NCBI RefSeq assembly: GCF_000687715.1
Contig: NZ_JHXD01000017.1
Span: 21,327-85,326 of the forward strand
Direction of reading: 5' to 3'
DNA length: 64,000 nt
From: Xylanibacter ruminicola Ga6B6
GTDB lineage: Bacteria > Bacteroidota > Bacteroidia > Bacteroidales > Bacteroidaceae
The notes under the pieces are model-generated. The model did no database searches, was not told where the DNA came from, and saw only the letters and a program-made list of their open reading frames with translations. Shown here in pieces: positions 53,567 to 61,966 of the stretch. The position numbers and the translations under genes were made by a program. Each line of letters begins with the position of its first letter. The stretch's first letter is position 1.

Positions 53567-55186
53567 ATGACAAGAAGAGAACTACTATTTACGTTCATGG
53601 CAGTCGGCGCAACGCTGACTGCCTTTGCACAAGATTACAAGGTACCCGTTAGCGAAAGTCATGAACAGATGCAGCAGGGCAAGTACGAACCCACCTGGCA
53701 GTCGTTAGAGACGCACCAGACACCCGAATGGTTCCGCAATGCCAAGTTCGGCATCTGGGCCCACTGGGGTCCGCAGTGTGTCGAAGGTTCTGGCGACTGG
53801 ATGGCTCGTGGCATGTATATCGAGGGTAGTAGTCAGTACAAGCACCATGTAAAGCACTACGGACATCCCTCAGAGTTCGGTTTCAAGGACATCCTGCCCT
53901 TGTTCAAGGCCGAAAAGTGGGATCCCGAGGCGCTCGTTCAGCGCTACAAGCGTTGTGGTGCTCAGTACTTCTTTGTACTGGGCAATCACCACGACAACTT
54001 CGACCTGTGGGATTCGCAGTATCAGGAGTGGAACTCCAAGAACATCGGTCCTAAGAAGGATATCCTCGAAGGCTGGGCCCGTGCAGCTAAAAAAGCCGGC
54101 CTGCCACTGGGTATCTCGTTCCATGCCGACCATGCCTGGACCTGGTACGAAACCGCACAGCGTTACGACCAGAACGGTCCGAAAGCCGGCGTATATTACG
54201 ATGGCAAGCTCACCAAGGCCGATGGCAAAGGCAAGTGGTGGGAAGGTCTCGATCCCCAGAAGCTGTATGCCCAGAACCACCCCATGAGCGACCGCTCGTG
54301 GAACAACGGTCAGATACATGCCCAGTGGGGCTGGGAGAACGGCGCAGCCACACCATCCGAGGAGTTCGTCACCAACTTCTACGATCGCACCCTCGATGCC
54401 ATCAACCGCTATAATCCCGATCTCATCTACTTCGATGTAACGGTGCTGCCCTTCTATCCCATCAGCGACTGCGGACTGAAGATTGCCACCCACATGTATA
54501 ACAAGAATCCACGTAGCGTGGTGTTTGGTAAGATACTGAGCGAGGAGCAGAAGAAGGCGCTCACCTGGGATGTGGAGCGTGGTGCCCCCAACCAGATTAT
54601 CGCCGAGCCCTGGCAAACCTGCAACTGCATTGGCGACTGGCACTATAACACCAGCACCTACAAGCACGGCTACCGCACATCCGAGAACATGGTAAAACAG
54701 CTGGTCGACATCGTATCCAAGAATGGTAACCTGCTGCTCAATATCCCCCTGCGTGCCGATGGCACCTATGATGAGAAGGCCTCGCAGTTCCTCGATGAGC
54801 TCGAGGCTTGGATGACACCAAACGGCGAGAGCATCTTCGGCACCCGTCCTTGGGTTAAGTTCGGCGAGGGTCCTGTAGCCGAGAAGGCCATTGCCATCAA
54901 CGCCCAGGGCTTCAACGAGGGCCAGTACAACGGTATGGACTACCGCGACGTGCGCTTTAACCAGACCAAGAAATACCTGTATGCCACCGCTATGGGCTGG
55001 CCTCAGGACGGCCGTCTGGTCATCAAGTCGCTGGCCAAGGGCAATAAGGATTTCAAGAAATCAATCACGAGCGTTTATCTGTTAGGCTATGGCAAGCTGA
55101 AAGCTAGCCAGACAGCCGAGGGACTGGTAGTAAACCTGCCCAAGCCCTGCAATAAGATTGCGCCTGTACTCCGTATAACGAAATAA
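53567..55186 (+). CDS. GH29 alpha-L-fucosidase
   Basis: 539 residues; N-terminal signal (MTRRELLFTFMAVGATLTAF). GH29 signatures are WFRNAKFGIWAHWGPQ, FVLGNHHDNFDLWDS and the nucleophile region PDLIYFDVTVLPF. A C-terminal beta domain follows. It releases fucose from glycans outside the cytoplasm, feeding the isomerase encoded just upstream. The 29-bp gap and lack of another promoter support one operon. Confidence 0.95.
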   Translation: MTRRELLFTFMAVGATLTAFAQDYKVPVSESHEQMQQGKYEPTWQSLETHQTPEWFRNAKFGIWAHWGPQCVEGSGDWMARGMYIEGSSQYKHHVKHYGHPSEFGFKDILPLFKAEKWDPEALVQRYKRCGAQYFFVLGNHHDNFDLWDSQYQEWNSKNIGPKKDILEGWARAAKKAGLPLGISFHADHAWTWYETAQRYDQNGPKAGVYYDGKLTKADGKGKWWEGLDPQKLYAQNHPMSDRSWNNGQIHAQWGWENGAATPSEEFVTNFYDRTLDAINRYNPDLIYFDVTVLPFYPISDCGLKIATHMYNKNPRSVVFGKILSEEQKKALTWDVERGAPNQIIAEPWQTCNCIGDWHYNTSTYKHGYRTSENMVKQLVDIVSKNGNLLLNIPLRADGTYDEKASQFLDELEAWMTPNGESIFGTRPWVKFGEGPVAEKAIAINAQGFNEGQYNGMDYRDVRFNQTKKYLYATAMGWPQDGRLVIKSLAKGNKDFKKSITSVYLLGYGKLKASQTAEGLVVNLPKPCNKIAPVLRITK

Positions 55187-55201
55187 ACCTGCTAACAACT
55201 A

Positions 55202-55259
55202 AATTCACCCTTAAAAAGGGCAAACGGTGCAGCTCGTGAGAGTTGCACCGCTTTCATTT
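55202..55259. repeat. 58-bp direct repeat, copy 1 (terminator of fucose operon)
   Basis: Identical to 56765-56822. Contains the hairpin CGGTGCAGCTC/GAGTTGCACCG followed by CTTTCATTT, a working terminator shape for the plus strand, and a CCCTTAAAAAGGG dyad. The two copies bracket the ATPase gene. Confidence 0.9.
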
Positions 55260-55266
55260 CATACGG

Positions 55267-56625
55267 TTACATATCCTCCATGGATAAGCCACCCTTGGTT
55301 ACTTCCTTACCACGGAATATGCGTCGTTTCATTTCTGCAATTTTCTCTTCTAATCGTACTGGTGAATATTTCTGAGGCTTGCGTTTTACCTCATACGCTT
55401 CGATATTGCCTTCGAGCGTTTCGGCCACAATGTCAATCTCGAAGTCATCCTTGTTGCCCTGGGCGTTGACGCCATTCGGTTGCCACCAGCCACCAATCTG
55501 CTTGTATCGGCAGCTCTCCATCATTTTCTGACGGAACCAGCGTTCCAAGGCTATGCCTGAGAATGTAGTATAGTCATCAACCATGATTCTTTCCAGTGCT
55601 GGCATATTCTGCAATTCTATGAGCGCAGAGTATCTGTGAATGTAGCGGAACCAGAAACGGAAAAAGTTGTCTTGTATCTCATAACGTACCGTCTGGCTTC
55701 CTTCTTTGGCACCAATCGGGCGTTTCTTCTTGATGATACCATATTTCTCTTCCAACACCTTCATTTGGCCGCCAATACTTTTCATGCCTAAAGCCCCTTC
55801 AATCTCGCTTTGGGTTACATCGCCATGGGCTATCTGGTCGAGTATACTGAAGTACGTACCATACTGCTTACCGAACTCCTGGACAAGTATCTTCTTACCT
55901 TCGTCCACGAAGTAACTGTCGCCGCTTGAACAAACGTAGTGTAGCATCTTTTTTACGTTAGTACATCCATTGTTCATGAGCAGTTCAATGTAACGAGCCA
56001 CACCACCTGTAATCGTCCAAAGTGCAAGAAGATCTTCTGAGGTATAATTAGGCTTGTAGTCGCTAAGTATTTCCTTTATCGTATCCGTATTAAAAGGCTG
56101 TAGCTTAATGGTACAATCGTCCCTGCCGAATAGCGGCTGTTCTTCGTCTTTGAAGATTTTTTCCATCATGCGGAATATTGAGCCCGACACAATCATGCAT
56201 ACGTTTGTTTGCTTCTTGTACTCGTCCCATAGTTCCTGTATGTCGCTGAAGACACCTGCGTTTATATTGTCAAACTCCTGGAACTCATCAATAAATAGCG
56301 TGAACTTTTTTCGCTTTCCGATCTCCAGTATCATCTGGAATAGTTCACGAAACGAAGTCATTCCATCAGGAACGAACTCGTCGAGTTTTTCCCGAATCTC
56401 CTGTGCAAAGGTTCTTACGAGAACAGTTTCTGTCTTTCTACCTACGAAGAAATAGAGTCCGGGGGCATCTTCCTGTGTCTCGCTTATCAGTTTATATACA
56501 AGACTTGTCTTGCCCACACGCCTACGACCTGTGAGTACTACAAATCGGGAATAATCGTTGTACGCCTGGCGCTGCAATTCCCTAAGATCGGCCATTTCGC
56601 GTACTCTGTCATAGAACTTCTTCAT
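55267..56625 (-). CDS. AAA ATPase with DUF234-type C-terminus
   Basis: 452 residues. Walker A LTGRRRVGKTSL, Walker B FTLFIDEFQE, sensor IVSGSIFRMM; the C-terminal winged-helix and nuclease-like part (DNFFRFWFRY, IDIVAETLEGNIEAYEVKRK) matches DUF234 ATPases. The role of this family is unknown; defence or plasmid/island maintenance is suspected. The gene is flanked by exact 58-bp repeats and has tandem repeats in its leader, so it looks like a separate cassette. Confidence 0.88.
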   Translation of the reverse strand: MKKFYDRVREMADLRELQRQAYNDYSRFVVLTGRRRVGKTSLVYKLISETQEDAPGLYFFVGRKTETVLVRTFAQEIREKLDEFVPDGMTSFRELFQMILEIGKRKKFTLFIDEFQEFDNINAGVFSDIQELWDEYKKQTNVCMIVSGSIFRMMEKIFKDEEQPLFGRDDCTIKLQPFNTDTIKEILSDYKPNYTSEDLLALWTITGGVARYIELLMNNGCTNVKKMLHYVCSSGDSYFVDEGKKILVQEFGKQYGTYFSILDQIAHGDVTQSEIEGALGMKSIGGQMKVLEEKYGIIKKKRPIGAKEGSQTVRYEIQDNFFRFWFRYIHRYSALIELQNMPALERIMVDDYTTFSGIALERWFRQKMMESCRYKQIGGWWQPNGVNAQGNKDDFEIDIVAETLEGNIEAYEVKRKPQKYSPVRLEEKIAEMKRRIFRGKEVTKGGLSMEDM

Positions 56626-56677
56626 ACAATTTTACGACTGCAAATTTTACGACTGTAACATTTCGCGTGCAAATATA
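56626..56677 (-). promoter_or_regulatory. Promoter and tandem leader repeats of the first ATPase gene
   Basis: The minus-strand -7 box TATATTTG (56677-56670) is followed by CAGTCGTAAAATTTG (56655-56641) and CAGTCGTAAAATTGT (56640-56626), ending at the ATG. A diverged third unit may precede them. Confidence 0.75.
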
Positions 56678-56764
56678 GCGATTATTTCCTAATTATCGGC
56701 TCATTTTGAGCTTAAAAAAGCATAAATAGCAATGTTTTTGAGCCGATTTGGTGTAGAGGTTTGG

Positions 56765-56822
56765 AATTCACCCTTAAAAAGGGCAAACGGTGCAGCTCGT
56801 GAGAGTTGCACCGCTTTCATTT
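56765..56822. repeat. 58-bp direct repeat, copy 2 (terminator of smalltalk operon)
   Basis: Identical to 55202-55259. It ends one base before the stop codon of the smalltalk gene, for which the hairpin followed by TTTGCCCTTTTT serves as a minus-strand terminator. Confidence 0.9.
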
Positions 56823-56924
56823 TTACACGATTTGAACGCCTGCGGCAGTTGCACCTACCGCACCTAACAAGGCGGTGATCACTGCCACCACAATCTTCGC
56901 GATTGTCTTCCAGTTCTTCAACAT
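56823..56924 (-). CDS. Smalltalk protein (33 residues)
   Basis: Encodes MLKNWKTIAKIVVAVITALL then GAVGATAAGVQIV: the WKTIxK-hydrophobic-GA layout of the small Bacteroidetes smalltalk family. A strong AGGAGG precedes the start. It sits after an HU-like gene, the usual partner. Function is unknown; a membrane or phage-derived holin-like role is only a guess. Confidence 0.85.
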   Translation of the reverse strand: MLKNWKTIAKIVVAVITALLGAVGATAAGVQIV

Positions 56925-56980
56925 AATTCCTCCTTTCCTTTAATTAATCGTTTTACATTGGCACGGCCAGGCATCCGTGC

Positions 56981-57529
56981 TTAATTCATGTCGCTACCGC
57001 CACTGCCTGGCTGGGTGTTGCCACCGGTGTTGTCGCCAGTGCTGCCACTGTTGCCGCCAGTACTACCACTGTTGCTGCCGCTGTTACTACCGCTGTTAGC
57101 GGGCTTAGTGGTGTCGACATCGTTCTTTGGCGCCTCCAGCACACTGCAACCGGTAATAAAGGTCTTCTGCATCACACCGCTTCCGTCCTTCTTCACCTCG
57201 GGCTGGAACAGCACGTGCAAGCCCTTGATGTTCTTGCTCACGCTGAAGTCGGCTGCGCTGTCAGCGCCCTCACCACGGATACCGATCTTAAACGAGCCAA
57301 AGCCGTTCAGCTTCACACGCTTAGAATCCTGTAACTGGTCGGCCATCGTCTCGATGAGCTCACTGATCACAGCCACGATATCGGCCTTTTTCAAGGTACA
57401 GTTACGCTGCATGATAGTGGCCAGCTGCTCCGTATCCACGGTCTGGGTAATCACGGCTCGTGGGTACCACTTGCCGTAACCTTTAGCCTTAGGCGACGTT
57501 ACTTTCGACAATCTGAATAATACAGACAT
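56981..57529 (-). CDS. HU-like DNA-binding protein with Gly/Ser-rich tail
   Basis: 182 residues. The HU/IHF-like domain occupies about 1-130 (MSVLFRLSKVTSPKAKGYGK, KKADIVAVISELIETMADQL, RVKLNGFGSFKIGIRGEG). The tail is a low-complexity (NSGS)n/GGN repeat of about 35 residues. This class of long HU proteins accompanies smalltalk and cell-wall hydrolase genes in Bacteroidetes islands. The -7 box TACCTTTG is at 57635-57628 on the minus strand, giving a leader of about 90 bases. Confidence 0.9.
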   Translation of the reverse strand: MSVLFRLSKVTSPKAKGYGKWYPRAVITQTVDTEQLATIMQRNCTLKKADIVAVISELIETMADQLQDSKRVKLNGFGSFKIGIRGEGADSAADFSVSKNIKGLHVLFQPEVKKDGSGVMQKTFITGCSVLEAPKNDVDTTKPANSGSNSGSNSGSTGGNSGSTGDNTGGNTQPGSGGSDMN

Positions 57530-57878
57530 ATCGCTCCTCCTTTCTTTATACCCCTGGCTTCGGGGTGATTTCCAACTACTTCAGAATGGGATTTTCCCAC
57601 CTTGCAGCAATCGCCTCATTGCGATGACAAAGGTACTAAAATAATCACCTAAATCCAAGGATTTTTCCTTTTGGCAGTTAGCCAAAATGATGCAGGGTTC
57701 CCCTGCTGAGTCACAACCACCTTAGTCCTTTAGCATGAATATAGAATATTGTTCAAGGACTGTAGCCCTAAGATCTAGATTTACTTCAGGACCGTCCCTG
57801 TGAAAAGCTGTGATACTCAAATTCTCTTTGAAATATAAAAAAAACTGCTAAATCCTTCTTTGTTTCAGATAAATTCCC
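57530..57878. other. Intergenic region with HU leader and two hairpins
   Basis: No gene found. Holds the HU promoter and leader (57530-57635), then hairpins TTTTGGC/GCCAAAA (57669-57687) and GCAGGG/CCCTGC (57692-57706) of unknown role. Confidence 0.5.
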
Positions 57879-57952
57879 TATATTTGCAGCCGAGATTTGA
57901 ACATTTTGTAACGGAGATTTGAACATTTTGTAATCAAGAATTGAACATTATG
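57879..57952 (+). promoter_or_regulatory. Promoter and 22-nt tandem leader repeats of the second ATPase gene
   Basis: The -7 box TATATTTG (57879-57886) is followed by GAGATTTGAACATTTTG-type units at 57892, 57914 and 57936, a period of exactly 22. The third, diverged unit (AAGAATTGAACATTATG) contains the start codon. Confidence 0.8.
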
Positions 57953-59137
57953 GAGTACAAAAGACCACAATTTGCAGAGGTACTGGAACGAATGAACGAA
58001 CCAAGAAAATTCATTCAAGTCTTGGCAGGTCCACGCCAGGTTGGCAAGTCAACACTTATTAATCAGGTGTTGGAGGAATGCACGTTACCACATTACTTGT
58101 ATAATGCAGATGGTGTAGATGAAAATGATACTGACTGGATTAGAAGAGTTTGGGAAAGTGCCCGCATTCAGATGGATACCAGGCAGCAAACTGAAGCAAT
58201 TCTTGTTATAGACGAAATACAGAAAATAAAACGTTGGAGTGAAATTGTTAAACGCGAATGGGATGCTGACACCCGCAATCGACGCCAACTTAAACTCTTT
58301 CTGCTAGGTTCCTCACGTCTAATGCTTCGTAAAGGACTAACAGAATCACTAGCTGGTCGTTTTGAACTAATACGTTTAGGACATTGGACTCTACAAGAAA
58401 TGGAAGATGCCTTTGGGCTTACACTTGATGAATGGATTTACTACGGAGGTTATCCTGGAAGTGCTTCGCTTATTAAAGATATGCGAAGATGGCGTAAATA
58501 TATCAAAGAGTCTTTAGTAGCACCAGCTATCGAAAAAGACATTATTATGACATCAAACATCTATAAGCCTGCATTAATGAAACAACTATTCGAACTGGGA
58601 TGTTCATACTCTGCCGAATTACTTTCTCTCACCAAAGCGTTAGGACAACTCCAGGATGCAGGTAATGTCACCACACTATCTTCGTATCTTAATATTCTCA
58701 ATCAGTGTAATCTCTTGGCCGGACTGCAAAAATATGCCAACGATGATGCCAGACGATATCAGTCTGTACCAAAATTCCAAGTATATAACAATGCATTACT
58801 GACAGCCTATAGGGGTACAACCTACGATAAAGACCGCATAGATCCCCAGATATGGGGCAGATGGGTGGAATCTGCAGTTGGAGGCTATCTGCTTGGTGAT
58901 GCAGAAGATGGAGGATACAAAGTATATTATTGGCGCGAACGTTCTGATGAGGTCGACTATATAGTTGCGAGTCAAGGAACAGCAATAGCACTTGAAGTGA
59001 AAAGTGGGCGACGTGGTATGAATAGTGGATTACCAAAGTTCTGCGAAAACTTTCATCCCAGACGTGCTTTAGTCATCGGAACCGATGGTATACCATTCAA
59101 AGAATTCTTCCATATGAAAATAGAGGATTTGTTATAA
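57950..59137 (+). CDS. AAA ATPase with DUF4143 C-terminus
   Basis: 395 residues from MEYKRPQFAEVL. Walker A AGPRQVGKSTL, Walker B AILVIDEIQKI, arginine/sensor region LLGSSRLMLRKGLTESLAGR, then a DUF4143 part with GRWVESAVGGYLL and a nuclease-like EVDYIVASQGTAIALEVKSG. The family is widespread and uncharacterised, often in defence or island contexts. Codon use is more AT-rich than the fucose genes. The in-frame TTG at 57941 is not taken as start. Confidence 0.88.
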   Translation: MEYKRPQFAEVLERMNEPRKFIQVLAGPRQVGKSTLINQVLEECTLPHYLYNADGVDENDTDWIRRVWESARIQMDTRQQTEAILVIDEIQKIKRWSEIVKREWDADTRNRRQLKLFLLGSSRLMLRKGLTESLAGRFELIRLGHWTLQEMEDAFGLTLDEWIYYGGYPGSASLIKDMRRWRKYIKESLVAPAIEKDIIMTSNIYKPALMKQLFELGCSYSAELLSLTKALGQLQDAGNVTTLSSYLNILNQCNLLAGLQKYANDDARRYQSVPKFQVYNNALLTAYRGTTYDKDRIDPQIWGRWVESAVGGYLLGDAEDGGYKVYYWRERSDEVDYIVASQGTAIALEVKSGRRGMNSGLPKFCENFHPRRALVIGTDGIPFKEFFHMKIEDLL

Positions 59138-59238
59138 AAAGTAGCTTTTCGATGGACAAAAAGCTACTTTTTGATGAGTGAGGAGTTAACTCCCGTTTGG
59201 CGAAAAGCTACTTTTCATTGGGCGAAAAGCTACTTTTC
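59136..59238. repeat. Repeated GAAAAGCTACTTTTC dyads
   Basis: AAAAAGTAGCTTTT (59136-59149) pairs with AAAAAGCTACTTTTT (59158-59172) as a terminator-like hairpin for the ATPase gene. GGCGAAAAGCTACTTTTC then occurs at 59199-59216 and 59221-59238, exactly 22 bp apart. The last copy supplies the stop codon and final residues of the small zinc-ribbon gene. Confidence 0.75.
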
Positions 59239-59412
59239 GTTGTGATGGTGACGGGCCTCAAGGTCGCGAAGGATGCGGCGATCACGACTGGGCTTTACGT
59301 AGTAGAGCCACTTGCAGTGGTTACACACCCGACGGTAGGTGCCCGTCTTCATGCGTTCTAATTTGCTGCGCGGCAGTGTTTGCCCGCAACGCGTACAAGT
59401 AATGTATTCCAT
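59230..59412 (-). CDS. Small zinc-ribbon protein
   Basis: 60 residues with CTRCGQTLPRSKLERMKTGT then RVCNHCKWLYYVKPSRDRR: two CxxC knuckles for zinc and a basic tail, fitting a nucleic-acid-binding role. It follows the primase-helicase gene by 12 bp, so it belongs to that replication operon. No specific family recognised. Confidence 0.65.
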   Translation of the reverse strand: MEYITCTRCGQTLPRSKLERMKTGTYRRVCNHCKWLYYVKPSRDRRILRDLEARHHHNEK

Positions 59413-59424
59413 TAAACATAAAAA

Positions 59425-61353
59425 TTAAAAAAAGGTTTGCTCCACACCTTGATCCAGCCAACAGTGAGGACTGATGTCGAGGATGTTGTACTGGTTCACT
59501 TCGCCCATAAGGTGGATGGTCTGCACCATGCCATGACGGTAGTTCTGGGGATCGAACGACACATGACAGGTTCCCTTGTGCCCCATGGCATCGTCGCGTA
59601 CCTTATCCACGATGATCTTCAGCAGATGGTAATCCTTTCGCGTTCGTTGCTTGTCGTCGTTCACCAGCACCAGTCCGTAGTCGGCACGGTTACGGAACTC
59701 AGCCGACCCACTGGCATTGTAAAGCGAATCAATCTGCTCGCCCTTCTGCGGCTTCGACGGGTGCACCACCACAAATATCAGCAGTCCCGTACGATGGGCA
59801 AACAGCTCTATCTCGGCCAGCACGTCGCCAATCTTCATCGTGTCGCTCTTGGCTCCCTCGGGTAGCTGTATGTAGTTAAACGGATCAAGCAGCAACTGCT
59901 GTATTCCATAGCGATGCTGCAGCTGTTCGGCACGGTGCAGCAGCTTGTGGATGGTGCGCCCCGATGTCTCGGTGATAAAAAACACGTTACTGCACAGCCA
60001 GTCCAGAATCCTGTCGGCCATGCGCTCAGGTATCAGCGGCTTGCGATAGTCAACCCCACGCTCGGTCTGCACCAGTTCTTTGCGGAACTTACGCCCCGCA
60101 ATGGTAGTGGCCAGTCGCTCGATGTGGCGCTCGGGTGGAAACATCTCGGGCGAATACAGCGCCGCCTTCCAGCCATGCTGCAGTGCCAGGTTCAGCACCA
60201 GGTCGTCGGCAAAGGTGCTCTTACCCGTGTTAGGCTCACCCACGATAACCACCGTGCGCCCCGGTTCAAACTGCACGTGGTCGTCGAACTCACCCCACCC
60301 TACGGTTTTGCCTGGTGCGATGCCATGCTCCCAAATGTACTTGGTGCGCTCGCGATAGTCGTCGATGGTCTCCACACCTACTATCGGGCACGGCTGTGCG
60401 TGGTTGATACACTGTAGCACCGCATCCACACCATGCTCCATCAGCATCTCGTTGGCATCCTTGGCGGTATCTTCTTCCAGGCGCCACTCCACGATACGAC
60501 AGCGCGCCTCGCCAAAATACAGGGCCAGTTTATTGCGCAGTTCAACACCCGGTTCGTCCATGTCGCCAGCCAGGTAAAACGTACGTATACTGTCCAAATG
60601 ACTGTAGCGAAAGCGGTCGAACGTTCGCACATCACTCTCGGCGCCGTTGGATACCGATATCACATTGTCGAACCCGCACTCCATCAGTGCCAGCGCATCC
60701 ATCATCCCCTCGGTAATAATCAGGCTCTCTTGTCCGATGGCCGCATCAATGTTCCAGGGTATCAGCTCGCAGTCGATCTCAACGGCAAAGTCCTTGCTGG
60801 TAGTTTTGTACTGTATGTTTACCACCTTGCTGCCCTCGCGATAGGTAAAGGCCAGGCACGAACGCTCAATGCCGCCGATGGTGCGGGTGGCCGAACACAC
60901 ACCTGCCTTTGCGGCTGTCTGTGGTTGTATTTTCCGGTCCAGCAGATAGTTGATACCGATACCGTCGATCGGCCTCAGTTTACTGGTATCGGGCAGCTTG
61001 AATTTCTTTTTCTGGTAGCCACGTTTCTTGTTGTAGTCGGCCACCTTACTGCTGATCACGAACTTAAAGCCGCAGTTGTAGCACTTACCCAGTCCGGTCA
61101 TCGTGTCCAGTCGCACGCACGGCTCATTGATATGCGCTTTCTTACGGGTGTCGCTACAGTCGGGACATTTGCAGCGCACAATGGTCTTGCCCAGCGCCTT
61201 CAGGTCGGGCTTGCCGTCGTTGTCCTTTGGGGCACCCTTCACATCCAACATGTCGATGGGCACAATATAGTAGCCCGTACTGGTTTGCTCCCACTGCTTA
61301 TGTGGTGTAAAACTATTGTCGTTTTGCATTGTCTTGAATTCTTGTTTGTTCAT
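59425..61353 (-). CDS. Primase-helicase (Twinkle/T7 gp4-like, Toprim and DnaB-type domains)
   Basis: 642 residues. An N-terminal zinc finger (CKCPDCSDT, GKCYNCGFKF), a Toprim domain (LIITEGMMDALALM, FYLAGDMDEPG) and a RecA/DnaB helicase domain (Walker A VGEPNTGKSTFADD, LLLDPFNYIQL, VVVHPSKPQ) occur in order. It is a phage- or plasmid-type replicative protein. The start may be MNKQEF (61353) or MQNDNSF (61329); both overlap the upstream gene. Confidence 0.9.
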   Translation of the reverse strand: MNKQEFKTMQNDNSFTPHKQWEQTSTGYYIVPIDMLDVKGAPKDNDGKPDLKALGKTIVRCKCPDCSDTRKKAHINEPCVRLDTMTGLGKCYNCGFKFVISSKVADYNKKRGYQKKKFKLPDTSKLRPIDGIGINYLLDRKIQPQTAAKAGVCSATRTIGGIERSCLAFTYREGSKVVNIQYKTTSKDFAVEIDCELIPWNIDAAIGQESLIITEGMMDALALMECGFDNVISVSNGAESDVRTFDRFRYSHLDSIRTFYLAGDMDEPGVELRNKLALYFGEARCRIVEWRLEEDTAKDANEMLMEHGVDAVLQCINHAQPCPIVGVETIDDYRERTKYIWEHGIAPGKTVGWGEFDDHVQFEPGRTVVIVGEPNTGKSTFADDLVLNLALQHGWKAALYSPEMFPPERHIERLATTIAGRKFRKELVQTERGVDYRKPLIPERMADRILDWLCSNVFFITETSGRTIHKLLHRAEQLQHRYGIQQLLLDPFNYIQLPEGAKSDTMKIGDVLAEIELFAHRTGLLIFVVVHPSKPQKGEQIDSLYNASGSAEFRNRADYGLVLVNDDKQRTRKDYHLLKIIVDKVRDDAMGHKGTCHVSFDPQNYRHGMVQTIHLMGEVNQYNILDISPHCWLDQGVEQTFF

Positions 61354-61966
61354 CTTCGGTTAGTACTTCCCAGGCCGTCTTCATCATAAAGTCGGCGGGC
61401 TTCATCTCTTTGTGGCGCTGGCGTTCGGCCTCGGCATCTATCTGCGCTGGCGGCACCCACCTGTCGGCCACCAGGCTCCACACCATGTACACATCGCGCT
61501 GCGGCGGTGCCCACCAAGGCACAGGTTCGCCATGACCGCCCTGTCGCCTTCCTTCGCGCGTCACCATCTCGTAGGCCGAAGGTCCGATCATATCGGGAAC
61601 CTTCGTGCCTTTTTCTTTATTTTCTTTTTCTATATCTATTTCTATTTCTTCGCGTGCGTACCTATTAGTACGCGCATGTGAATATTGGTTCATGAACGAT
61701 TCATGAAAGCGTTTTCCCTCAATCTTAAACAAGCCATAATCCTCGATAATATGCCTGATATAAGCCCGAGATTTGCGAGCCTGATCGGCCAGACTCTGCA
61801 GCTGACCATTGGTGTAGGCACCCTCATAATCATCACACTGCGAAAGATACAGCACTATCATCATGTACACGCCGAAGCCGACCGCCCCCTGTTCGTTAAC
61901 AAGGTCGGTCATCTCAGGCTTCGACAGCATACTGCGGTATAACTTTATAAAACCTTTATTCTTCAT
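61313..61966 (-). CDS. DUF4373-type replication organiser
   Basis: 217 residues. The N-terminal winged-helix-like part (KGFIKLYRSMLSKPEMTDLV, GFGVYMMIVLYLSQCDDYEG) matches the Lin1244/Lin1753-like DUF4373 domain of phage replication proteins. The C-terminal part is charged (EIEIDIEKENKEKG) and probably contacts the helicase encoded next, as helicase loaders do. Confidence 0.8.
   Translation of the reverse strand: MKNKGFIKLYRSMLSKPEMTDLVNEQGAVGFGVYMMIVLYLSQCDDYEGAYTNGQLQSLADQARKSRAYIRHIIEDYGLFKIEGKRFHESFMNQYSHARTNRYAREEIEIDIEKENKEKGTKVPDMIGPSAYEMVTREGRRQGGHGEPVPWWAPPQRDVYMVWSLVADRWVPPAQIDAEAERQRHKEMKPADFMMKTAWEVLTEDEQTRIQDNAKRQ

Noticed and set aside
55267..59137. ATPase genes considered as transposase helpers of an insertion sequence
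   Set aside because: No transposase, terminal inverted repeats or short target duplications are seen; the 58-bp repeat is a terminator, not an IS end.
60433..61389. 318-codon plus-strand open frame
   Set aside because: Antisense to the primase-helicase, whose zinc finger, Toprim and Walker motifs are clear; the antisense product has no recognisable feature.
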